From contig CAZHPS010000152.1 in NCBI GenBank assembly GCA_964534335.1, positions 1 through 13,889 of the forward strand: 13,889 nucleotides of DNA, written 5' to 3'. Each line of letters starts with the position of its first letter. The stretch's first letter is position 1. The notes beneath the pieces were generated by a model. That model searched no databases. It saw only the letters and a list, made by a program, of their open reading frames with translations, and had not been told where the DNA came from. Position numbers and translations under genes: made by a program. Below, piece by piece: positions 8,902 to 13,889 of this stretch. The DNA comes from JAABRU01 sp964534335. GTDB lineage: Bacteria; Desulfobacterota; Desulfobacteria; Desulfobacterales; Desulfococcaceae.

Positions 8902-9110
8902 CTTTTCCCTGAAAAATTTTCTGTTTTTCTGAAATCGCCTGCCTGACGAATATCCTCATCTTCCAGTTCCGGATATTCCCGGAACAGTTCTGCACGGTCG
9001 GAATATATGGCAGCAAGTTCAACAACACGCCGAACTGTAAGGCGCATATCACGGATGCAGGGCTGTCCGTTCATTTTGGCCGGATTGACTGTAATGCGGT
9101 TAAATTTCAT
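8898..9110 (-). CDS. DUF433 family antitoxin-like protein
   Basis: Seventy residues. The hallmark DUF433 sequence is clear: FNRITVNPAKMNGQPCIR, then the helix RLTVRRVVELAA, then LFREYPELEDEDIRQA. The family is a small helix-turn-helix protein normally paired with a PIN-like DUF5615 toxin. No DUF5615 gene follows here; the next gene is an unknown 98-residue protein. After DIRQA the sequence turns into GDFRKTENFSGKR, unlike the usual ALxYA helix, so the C-terminal toxin-facing part seems altered or truncated. AAGGA lies about nine bases before the ATG. The gene start overlaps the end of a 22-codon remnant frame, and its stop overlaps the next start by four bases. Confidence 0.82.
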   Translation of the reverse strand: MKFNRITVNPAKMNGQPCIRDMRLTVRRVVELAAIYSDRAELFREYPELEDEDIRQAGDFRKTENFSGKR

Positions 9111-9168
9111 CCTTAAACTTCCTTACTTCTTTTTCCTGCGGTGAATCCGCAATAAGCGGTTCAGACAT
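9100..9168 (-). pseudogene. 22-codon remnant frame after the UPF0175 gene (possible decapitated toxin)
   Basis: An ATG at 9168 overlaps the stop of the UPF0175 gene (ATGTCTGA) and opens a frame starting MSEPLIADS that stops at 9100, overlapping the DUF433 start. UPF0175 genes are usually followed by a PIN-like DUF3368 toxin beginning with a hydrophobic strand and an Asp-Ser/Thr-Ser pair. The first nine residues fit such a start, and the rest (PQEKEVRKFKDEI) does not. I infer a deletion that removed most of a toxin. The frame could instead be a fortuitous or purely coupling peptide. Confidence 0.4.
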
Positions 9169-9424
9169 CAGACAGTTTCTCCATATCCTTTTTCAAATCA
9201 TCGCGTGTGTAATGGATCGGAATTCCCAAATCCCGGTTGATTTCAAAAAATTCCCAAAGACTTATCCCGCTTGTTTCACAGGCTTTGCTCAAAGAAATAC
9301 GTTTATGCTCATAAAGAAACATGGCAACTGGCCGCTTTGCCTCCTGACTGATGTTTTCAGGATTCAGACCTGCCTGAAAAGCAGGTATTGTCGGCAGTTC
9401 AAAATTTACAGTAAGTGTATTCAT
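9161..9424 (-). CDS. UPF0175 family protein (antitoxin-like)
   Basis: Eighty-seven residues, the family's usual length. Residues 42-66 (RISLSKACETSGISLWEFFEINRDL) form the family's helix-turn-helix-like core. The ending GIPIHYTRDDLKKDM is the family signature. UPF0175 proteins are commonly encoded directly before PIN-like DUF3368 toxins and are taken as their antitoxins. Here only a short remnant frame follows. The start has AAGGA ten bases upstream. A 68-base gap separates it from the preceding antitoxin gene, and that gap contains a truncated toxin start, so this gene probably marks the beginning of a pair once joined to its neighbour by deletion. Confidence 0.85.
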   Translation of the reverse strand: MNTLTVNFELPTIPAFQAGLNPENISQEAKRPVAMFLYEHKRISLSKACETSGISLWEFFEINRDLGIPIHYTRDDLKKDMEKLSDV

Positions 9425-9437
9425 CTGTATTTATTCC

Positions 9438-9500
9438 TTATTTAATGAATATCGCTGAGGCGTTAAATGCGGCAGTATCCCAAAATACAGTTTCAGCCAT
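9438..9500 (-). pseudogene. Decapitated PIN toxin: first codons only
   Basis: An ATG at 9500 overlaps the stop of the preceding antitoxin (ATGGCTGA) and reads MAETVFWDTAAFNA, then six residues to a TAA at 9438. Toxins paired with this antitoxin type commonly start (from memory of the family) with a TVFWDTSAF-like strand carrying the first catalytic Asp of the PIN fold. Here only that strand survives. The frame then runs into sequence leading to the UPF0175 gene, so almost the entire toxin is gone. No compensating frame for the rest is present in the 68-base gap. Confidence 0.65.
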
Positions 9501-9774
9501 TGTGTCTGGCTGTCCCGTAAAGATAATGATCGTGCTGTGCTGCCAAATCTGAAATACCGGTATCCACAGCGTGCTGATGTATCTGATAAATTGGTGCAAC
9601 CTTTACAGTCGGCTCAGATTTGACAGCCTGCATAAACTGCCGTATCATACGAAGCAGATCCGGCAGACGTTCCATAGGAATCGAATCAATTATCTGATAT
9701 ATCTGGTTTTTGGCAGTTGTTTCAGTTGTCATTGATAACCCGCTTTTCTGATGCAGTTCATTGTGAATCTGCAT
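9493..9774 (-). CDS. Small antitoxin (orphaned by loss of its PIN toxin)
   Basis: Ninety-three residues from ATG 9774, which has GGAGG eight bases upstream; a longer frame from 9807 lacks such a site. The helical middle IYQIIDSIPMERLPDLLRMI resembles antitoxin dimerisation helices. The tail AVDTGISDLAAQHDHYLYG is a motif I know from small antitoxins encoded next to PIN toxins, and it probably binds the toxin. Its own toxin is truncated right after it. It follows the upstream PIN gene by 40 bases. The same gene's 5' part exists as a frameshifted copy at 10616-10683. No DNA-binding domain is evident. Confidence 0.8.
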   Translation of the reverse strand: MQIHNELHQKSGLSMTTETTAKNQIYQIIDSIPMERLPDLLRMIRQFMQAVKSEPTVKVAPIYQIHQHAVDTGISDLAAQHDHYLYGTARHNG

Positions 9775-9814
9775 AATGAATAACCTCCAATGGAGAATAA
9801 ATCCCAATGTGTTA

Positions 9815-10282
9815 TTAAGGATAGTTATTTGGATTCTCTGTCACCAAACCTTCTTTTCGGGCAGCATTTGTCAAACGGTCATCTGATGAAACAAAAATGA
9901 ATATTTCCGAATTAATATGTAAAAAAAACGGATATAAAACCATTGCTGATGCCAATTGTACACTGTCATAGGCTCTCAGCGGATGCTTCTGAACATATTC
10001 TCCTGCTTTTTCAATAATAATCCGCCCTGTTTCAATCACTTTGAAAAAGGTGTCCAAATCATATCTGAACATTTGGACTGCCGCTGCAACATATGCTGAA
10101 TCAATTTTGCTCTCACGCTTTAACCGTGCAAAAGCACTCAGGACTTCCACCCATGTTATTCGTGATATGATAACAGTATTGCCTGTCTCAGGTGCTGTAA
10201 TTTCCCTTACCCGCACAGAGCCTTTTTCATTGATATATCGTTTGACCAGCGCGCTGCTGTCAAAAAAATATGTTTTTATCAT
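9815..10282 (-). CDS. PIN-domain ribonuclease toxin (VapC-like)
   Basis: A 155-residue PIN toxin. Conserved residues are D8 in TYFFDSSALVKRY, E46 in RITWVEV, D106 in RAYDSVQLA and D134/D135 in SSDDRL, matching the metal-binding quartet, so it should be an active ribonuclease. The ATG overlaps the upstream antitoxin stop by four bases (ATGA), showing the usual antitoxin-first coupling. The partner is the AF2212/DUF104-type antitoxin. The sequence is related to the toxin at 8132-8608 in the same family but clearly diverged, so the two are not a recent duplication. Confidence 0.9.
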   Translation of the reverse strand: MIKTYFFDSSALVKRYINEKGSVRVREITAPETGNTVIISRITWVEVLSAFARLKRESKIDSAYVAAAVQMFRYDLDTFFKVIETGRIIIEKAGEYVQKHPLRAYDSVQLASAMVLYPFFLHINSEIFIFVSSDDRLTNAARKEGLVTENPNNYP

Positions 10283-10569
10283 TGTCCCCGATCTTCAATA
10301 ATCATCTCGGAAAGCGGTTTGGAAGCAGCCTTTGCCAATATCTCTGCCACCCGACTGCGCTCTTCCTCAGACACAGATTCCATTTGGGAATGGCCTGCAG
10401 GCGGAGTCAGCAAACCGATTTGAATGAGAAACTGAACAATCTGTTCAGATTTGTCAGATAATGTGTCAGGAACAATCTGAACCTTCACTCTCTGATTTTC
10501 ATTTATATTCAGAGGTTCCAAAGGATATATCCGTCCATGTTCATAAACAGCAGAAATTATCTGATTCAT
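10279..10569 (-). CDS. AF2212-like (DUF104) antitoxin
   Basis: Ninety-six residues from ATG 10569, preceded by GGGGAG at five bases. A GTG two codons earlier would lie against that site and is less likely. The N-terminus ISAVYEHGRIYPLEPLNINENQRVKVQI is the compact beta-barrel signature of AF2212-like antitoxins. The C-terminus KPLSEMIIEDRG is the toxin-binding tail. Between them lies a helical stretch with LTPPAGHS. The gene is the first intact gene of the island and overlaps the PIN toxin start. It would neutralise that toxin by blocking its active site, and in such pairs the complex usually represses its own promoter. Confidence 0.88.
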   Translation of the reverse strand: MNQIISAVYEHGRIYPLEPLNINENQRVKVQIVPDTLSDKSEQIVQFLIQIGLLTPPAGHSQMESVSEEERSRVAEILAKAASKPLSEMIIEDRGQ

Positions 10570-10615
10570 TGTCACTCCCCGGTTAATCTGAAAAACAGGC
10601 GGTTAAACAGAGTTT

Positions 10616-10683
10616 TATCTGATTTTTGGCAGTTTTTCATTTGTCATTGCCAATCCGCTTTTCTGATGCAGTTCATTGTGAAT
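10616..10683 (-). pseudogene. Frameshifted relic of the 93-residue antitoxin gene's 5' part
   Basis: This 68-base stretch matches 9700-9768 (the N-terminal codons of the intact antitoxin) with about five mismatches and one missing base. It encodes IHNELHQKSGL, as the intact gene does, then shifts frame at the deletion and stops at 10615. The ATG and ribosome-binding site of the intact gene are replaced by AT-rich sequence with an in-frame TAA. It lies just upstream of the AF2212-like antitoxin. Confidence 0.75.
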
Positions 10684-10960
10684 TTATTTTAAAAAATATG
10701 CAAAAAGCATGCCAATTTATCTTCTGTTATATCCGTCTTTCGGTTTTTTATCCAATTCCGCAGCTTATGATTTCGGACAGAGGAACCGGAAAGGGAAAAT
10801 AACAGATTTTAAAATATTTAATACCAAAAAACATTTTCCTGCAACAAAAAACGGCACAGGGAATATTTTTTATTCCTTTATCATCTTACATAACTTTTTT
10901 CAATATTAAGATAATTTTTTTATCACTATTAAATTTTTTTAGAGATTACTTTGCAATTGT
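10684..10960. other. AT-rich intergenic stretch without a gene
   Basis: This 277-base stretch is rich in A and T runs. One plus-strand frame of 66 codons exists (10709-10909), but it has no ribosome-binding site, no recognisable motif and a biased low-complexity composition. Apart from the candidate promoter for the island I see nothing in it. Confidence 0.6.
10726..10755 (-). promoter_or_regulatory. Weak candidate promoter of the toxin-antitoxin island
   Basis: On the minus strand TTGGAT (10755-10750) and TATAAC (10731-10726) are 18 bases apart. The -10 box matches at five of six positions and the -35 at three. A transcript from here would pass through the relic and into the AF2212-like antitoxin. 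Several other AT-rich pairs exist nearby, so the assignment is tentative. Confidence 0.25.
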
Positions 10961-11074
10961 CAGGAAAATGTTGTCTTTTCCCAAAATGTTATCCTTTCCC
11001 TGTAATACAGATGCATGGATTTGTATCTGCGGCACAGGAAAATGTTGTCCTTTTCCAAAATGTTATCCTTTCCC
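10961..11074. repeat. Two 40-bp direct repeats made of an 18-bp unit
   Basis: 10961-11000 and 11035-11074 match at 38 of 40 positions and are separated by 34 bases. Each consists of CAGG followed by two copies of an 18-base unit, consensus AAAATGTTRTCYTTTCCC, giving four units at about 10965, 10983, 11039 and 11057. The 34-base spacer can itself fold (CAGAT with ATCTG). No gene overlaps it. Confidence 0.85.
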
Positions 11075-11112
11075 ACAGAGATCACAGAGGGTTTCACAGA
11101 GGACACAGAGGG
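11074..11112. repeat. CACAGAG repeat cluster
   Basis: Four copies of CACAGAG occur at 11074, 11083, 11095 and 11104, spaced 9, 12 and 9 bases apart, with GGTTT between the pairs. This is the widespread low-complexity dispersed repeat seen between genes in several bacterial groups. It joins directly onto the second 40-bp repeat. Confidence 0.7.
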
Positions 11113-11161
11113 TTTTTGTTTTTTCAAACAGTACTCTGTCAGCCCTGAATCTGTGCGCTGC

Positions 11162-11194
11162 AAAAACCGGATTTTTCCAAAAAATCCGGTTTTT
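11162..11194. terminator. Perfect 15-bp hairpin, possible bidirectional terminator
   Basis: AAAAACCGGATTTTT (11162-11176) and its exact complement (11180-11194) flank a three-base loop. The stem is symmetric, with A runs before and T runs after on either strand, the layout of a bidirectional intrinsic terminator. The GC core is only four pairs. It lies about 85 bases beyond the stop of the debranching-enzyme gene. Confidence 0.5.
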
Positions 11195-11254
11195 CTGTGC
11201 AACTGAAATTACAAGAACAAAGTACATAGCCACATTGGTTTTGCACACAATCAG

Positions 11255-11285
11255 CATACTGAATTTTTTAAAAAAATTCAGTATG
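11255..11285 (-). terminator. Palindrome enclosing the stop codon of the debranching-enzyme gene
   Basis: CATACTGAATTTTTT (11255-11269) and its exact complement (11271-11285) are separated by a single base. The minus-strand arm contains the gene's final codons and its TGA stop (11280-11278), so the hairpin would fold over the end of the reading frame. The T-run is inside the stem rather than after it. It may act with the hairpin at 11162-11194 as a tandem terminator or protect the 3' end of the message. Confidence 0.45.
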
Positions 11286-13889
11286 TTTTTTGATCCTGTG
11301 CCGAAATCTTCAGCCACACCCGCAGCACTTCACTTGCGCTCCATGCCTGCGCGTCACAGCCTTTTGGGATATGGGGAAAATTTCCGTCTGCAATTTCCGG
11401 CAGATGTCCCACGCACCCGGTATTTATAAATTTTGTGCTGCTTCCCAGCCATGCCAAAGCAGTTTTCTTTCCTTCCTCTCCATAAACCTGCGCCCAGGCT
11501 TCACAGAAAGAGGGAAATACCCAAGTCCATGCAGTTCCGTTGTGATACGCGGGTTTGCGCCGGGTATCCTCATCACCGGCATAGATTCCCTGATAAGGAT
11601 GATGCGGATCATTAAGCAGGTTTCCATGATGCCGGATTTCCAAAGGATATTCCACAGGCCGATCTGCAAGGCTGCGGATTGCGCCCGGAATGATGAGAGA
11701 GGAACACGCGTCCAGAATATTCCGACATATTTCAGGATCATCCACTGCGCCCAGTGTAATGGCAAAAAGCTGGTTTGGACGCAGCGCATCATCTGCTTTG
11801 GCCTGCAACGCGGACTGTCCGGGCCGGGCATGAAGACAGTCTGAAAAATAACCTTTGTCCCTGAGAAAAAACAGTTCTGTCAGAGACTTCCGCACCTGCT
11901 GAGATGCCTTCTGCCATCCGCTTTTTTCCGCTTCCGGAGCAATCTCTGCCAAAAAAGAAAGCGCGGAATGCCACAAAGCCTGAATTTCCACAGGATAACC
12001 CTCGCGCGGAGTGCCTGCCGGGTGATTGGTGTCCATCCATGTAAAATGCGAGGGACTGAATAAAAGCCCGGAATCCGGATCAGCCATAATGCCGTTGGGA
12101 GTTCCCTTTATCAGAGAATTTGCCATGTCTGACAGAATTTCCCGGATCTTCCGGTTTCCGCAGGACTGATCCAGAAAATAATCATTGCCTTCGGCTTTTG
12201 TAAGATCAGAGCAGGCCGTGAAAAACCACAAAGGAGCGTCTGAGGTGTCCCGGTTGCCCGCGTCATTTCCCCGAATCATGTTGGGAATCGTGCCTTTTTC
12301 CTCAAAACGGGCAAACTGTTTGAGAATGGCGCGGGATTCTTCGGTTCTGCCTGCGGCAATCAGTCCCCGCACAAAAATCAGGGTATCCCGTCCCCAGTCC
12401 AGAAACCAGGGATAGCCAGCGATAACGGTTTGCAGATTTTCCCGCGCGACCACAAAATGATCCACAGCCCGCGACAGAGCAGATACCATATCACAGGATT
12501 CTTCCGCATATTCTTCTGAAACCGGCAGAATGGGTTTTCCAAATGCTGCCGGTTCCGCATCTGCACCCATAACCTGCGCGTGCAGTTCACATCCCTGACC
12601 GCCGCGAAGAAATGCGGAAAAATATCCGGGACTGAACAGATCCGAATCCGGGTCAAGTCCTCTGCCTGCCTCCAAAGGCCGGTGAACCATGTAATGCCAT
12701 TCGGGTTCATAAGAAAAACTGCCCGGAGAAATATCCATGTGCAGTTTCCTCTCCGGTACAGGTGCAAAAACAAATCCGCCGGACTGGGATTTCACAGCCT
12801 GGGGCCAGTCACGCTCCGGGCCTGCAAAGGCTTTGGTGACATCATGGAAACTCCGATCTTCGATATCAGGCCGCAGAATCAGGCGCACAGCTTTGTCATC
12901 CGGAAGTTGAGCGGTTTTTCCCTTTGCACAGTCACGGAAAAAAGAAATACGCATGGCATTTTTTCCCCTGATCATTTCCATAGCGATATGCAGATCAATA
13001 TCCTCGCCCTGACCTGTGGGAATGCGGTATTTCCAAAAAGCCCGTGATTTTTCATCAATGCGAAATGTATCCAGACAGTTGCTCCCGATTTCATAGGAAA
13101 ATCCCTGAAAAACAACCCATGCCCGGCAACGGGTGAACATGATGCGCCGATCTTCCGGATACAGGGGACTGATATTCGCGGCAAGCAGTCCGTCATAGCG
13201 GCTTTGCAGAAACCCCCAGGAAACCCCGGCATGGAGCATTCCGCCTCTTGCATTGGTTGCCAAAAAAAGCAGGTCGTTACGGAGAATCTCAGATCGGTGA
13301 AAGACCATCTGCACTTTTGCATTTTCAGGACGGGAAAGAAAGAGAATATGGCCTTCCCCGTGTTCGCATTTTCCGGGCGCATATACGGAAATCCGCAGGG
13401 TATGGGAAATATGGCTTTGGGGAACCGGAAAAGAAGAGAACAGGGCAAAATGTTTTCCCTGTCTGTCCGGCAGACTCTGCTCATGACCGATGGCTGTATC
13501 TCCGTTCATTACCGAAGCACGGAAGGGAAAAGGGGACTGCAGGAGCAGAAAATGATCCGGAGGAATCATGATTTCCCGGTGCAGGTCTTCAGGCCATTGC
13601 CAGAAGATCACGCGGGATTCTTTGCCGGAAGAATGCAGACTGCGGCAGTATTCCGCAGGATTTTCAGCAAGCTGCCCGGCTGCCGCATACGGATCAGAAT
13701 CTGCCATATCCCCTGTGCCTCTGCATTGGCAGAATATTTCCAAAGCCTTTGCCCGGAGACGCTGGGCAGTGATGCGTTTGGGAACCGGGGAAAGAACACA
13801 CCCCCTCCCCCCTCTCAAGAGGGGATTTAAATCATTTTTTTCATTCCCCTCTTGAGAGGGGATAAAGGGGTGTGTTTCAGCAGGGGAAA
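11278..13889 (-). CDS. Glycogen debranching enzyme, amylo-alpha-1,6-glucosidase (GH133 type; 5' end beyond window)
   Basis: About 869 residues are visible, and the frame is open through the right edge. The C-terminal half is a GDE_C (alpha/alpha) glucosidase domain: YPWFLDWGRDTLIF (about 12365-12410), IRGNDAGNRDTSDAPLWFF (about 12222-12280), TNHPAGTPREGYPVEIQALW (about 11975-12035), YHNGTAWTWVFP (about 11510-11550) and QAWSASEVLR near the end. The DAPLWF aspartate is the likely acid of the GH133 site. Upstream, LFLATNARGGMLHA and SRYDGLLAANISP correspond to the GDE N-terminal sandwich (the usual TNGLGG and YHGLL) in a diverged form. About 190 further residues precede it, so the protein may be a fusion with an upstream, perhaps alpha-amylase-like, domain. 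It removes alpha-1,6 branch glucose from glycogen in the cytoplasm. A TTG at 13818 is an unlikely start because it lies inside a palindromic repeat. Confidence 0.88.
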   Translation of the reverse strand, partial: SPAETHPFIPSQEGNEKNDLNPLLRGGRGCVLSPVPKRITAQRLRAKALEIFCQCRGTGDMADSDPYAAAGQLAENPAEYCRSLHSSGKESRVIFWQWPEDLHREIMIPPDHFLLLQSPFPFRASVMNGDTAIGHEQSLPDRQGKHFALFSSFPVPQSHISHTLRISVYAPGKCEHGEGHILFLSRPENAKVQMVFHRSEILRNDLLFLATNARGGMLHAGVSWGFLQSRYDGLLAANISPLYPEDRRIMFTRCRAWVVFQGFSYEIGSNCLDTFRIDEKSRAFWKYRIPTGQGEDIDLHIAMEMIRGKNAMRISFFRDCAKGKTAQLPDDKAVRLILRPDIEDRSFHDVTKAFAGPERDWPQAVKSQSGGFVFAPVPERKLHMDISPGSFSYEPEWHYMVHRPLEAGRGLDPDSDLFSPGYFSAFLRGGQGCELHAQVMGADAEPAAFGKPILPVSEEYAEESCDMVSALSRAVDHFVVARENLQTVIAGYPWFLDWGRDTLIFVRGLIAAGRTEESRAILKQFARFEEKGTIPNMIRGNDAGNRDTSDAPLWFFTACSDLTKAEGNDYFLDQSCGNRKIREILSDMANSLIKGTPNGIMADPDSGLLFSPSHFTWMDTNHPAGTPREGYPVEIQALWHSALSFLAEIAPEAEKSGWQKASQQVRKSLTELFFLRDKGYFSDCLHARPGQSALQAKADDALRPNQLFAITLGAVDDPEICRNILDACSSLIIPGAIRSLADRPVEYPLEIRHHGNLLNDPHHPYQGIYAGDEDTRRKPAYHNGTAWTWVFPSFCEAWAQVYGEEGKKTALAWLGSSTKFINTGCVGHLPEIADGNFPHIPKGCDAQAWSASEVLRVWLKISAQDQKTY
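13795..13876. repeat. 82-bp palindromic repeat lying in frame in the debranching-enzyme gene
   Basis: The ends are AACACACCCC and GGGGTGTGTT, and inside lie two opposed copies of the palindrome CCCCTCTCAAGAGGGG. The two arms match over about 31 bases with a few differences, around a short AT-rich centre. Elements with this core are dispersed repeats in several bacterial groups. The minus-strand frame passes through it without a stop, adding about 27 residues such as PFIPSQEGNEKND to the enzyme if the gene truly continues upstream. Confidence 0.75.

Noticed and set aside
8813..9052. Minus-strand frame of 79 codons overlapping the DUF433 and 98-residue genes
   Set aside because: It is a different reading frame through two supported genes and contains no family motif.
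9425..9490. CTGTATTT (9425-9432) and AAATACAG (9483-9490) as ends of a mobile element or deletion scar
   Set aside because: Eight bases with a 50-base gap is not significant. The interval is better explained as the remnant of a truncated toxin gene.
10709..10909. Plus-strand frame of 66 codons in the AT-rich stretch
   Set aside because: It has no ribosome-binding site, low complexity and no recognisable protein features.
10961..11074. Two 40-bp repeats with a 34-bp spacer as a minimal CRISPR
   Set aside because: There are only two repeats, the repeat is itself an internal tandem duplication, there are no cas genes, and the sequence runs into another low-complexity repeat.
10968..11429. Plus-strand frame of 153 codons across the repeats and the end of the debranching-enzyme gene
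   Set aside because: It is composed of translated repeats and hairpins plus antisense sequence. Such CACAGAG-derived peptides are common false genes.
13816..13818. TTG at 13818 as the start of the debranching enzyme
   Set aside because: It lies inside a dispersed palindrome, has no proper ribosome-binding site, encodes a Gly/Arg-rich opening from the repeat itself, and the frame stays open upstream to the window edge.

Overview
The window looks like bacterial chromosome of moderate GC content. There is no rRNA, tRNA or other marker gene to place it. A giant secreted repeat protein, stacked PIN-type toxin-antitoxin genes, a glycogen debranching enzyme and dispersed CACAGAG and CCCCTCTTGAGAGGGG palindromic repeats together resemble large gliding or aggregating Desulfobacterota (Desulfonema-like) genomes. 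That placement is a guess. Every gene I can support lies on the minus strand, so the window is best read from right to left.

Right part (13889 to 11278): the C-terminal part of a glycogen debranching enzyme (amylo-alpha-1,6-glucosidase, GH133/GDE_C type). Its frame is open through the right edge, so the start lies outside the window. Close to that edge an 82-bp palindromic repeat (13795-13876) is read through in frame. The stop codon sits inside a perfect palindrome (11255-11285).

Middle intergenic region (11277 to 10570): no gene. It holds two strong hairpins, a cluster of CACAGAG repeats, two 40-bp direct repeats built from an 18-bp unit, an AT-rich stretch, and a frameshifted relic of an antitoxin gene.

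Toxin-antitoxin island (10569 to 8132): a chain of small, mostly overlapping genes. In transcription order these are an AF2212/DUF104-type antitoxin, a PIN toxin, a 93-residue antitoxin, a truncated PIN-toxin start, a UPF0175 protein, a 22-residue remnant frame, a DUF433 antitoxin, an unrecognised 98-residue protein, and a second PIN toxin. Five antitoxin-like genes thus stand beside only two intact toxins. At least one missing toxin has left its first dozen codons behind. The island looks like several toxin-antitoxin pairs joined together and then partly pruned of toxins.

Left part (7944 to 1): one enormous gene, 2648 codons visible and still open at the left edge. It encodes a signal peptide, a short Ig-like domain, a seven-bladed FG-GAP (integrin-alpha-like) beta-propeller, and at least seventeen Ig/cadherin-like domains of about 80-120 residues carrying Asp-rich, probably calcium-binding motifs. 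Three consecutive two-domain units repeat with an exact 711-bp period, and two of them are almost identical in DNA, which points to recent duplication or gene conversion. A large cell-surface or matrix adhesin is the most likely role.
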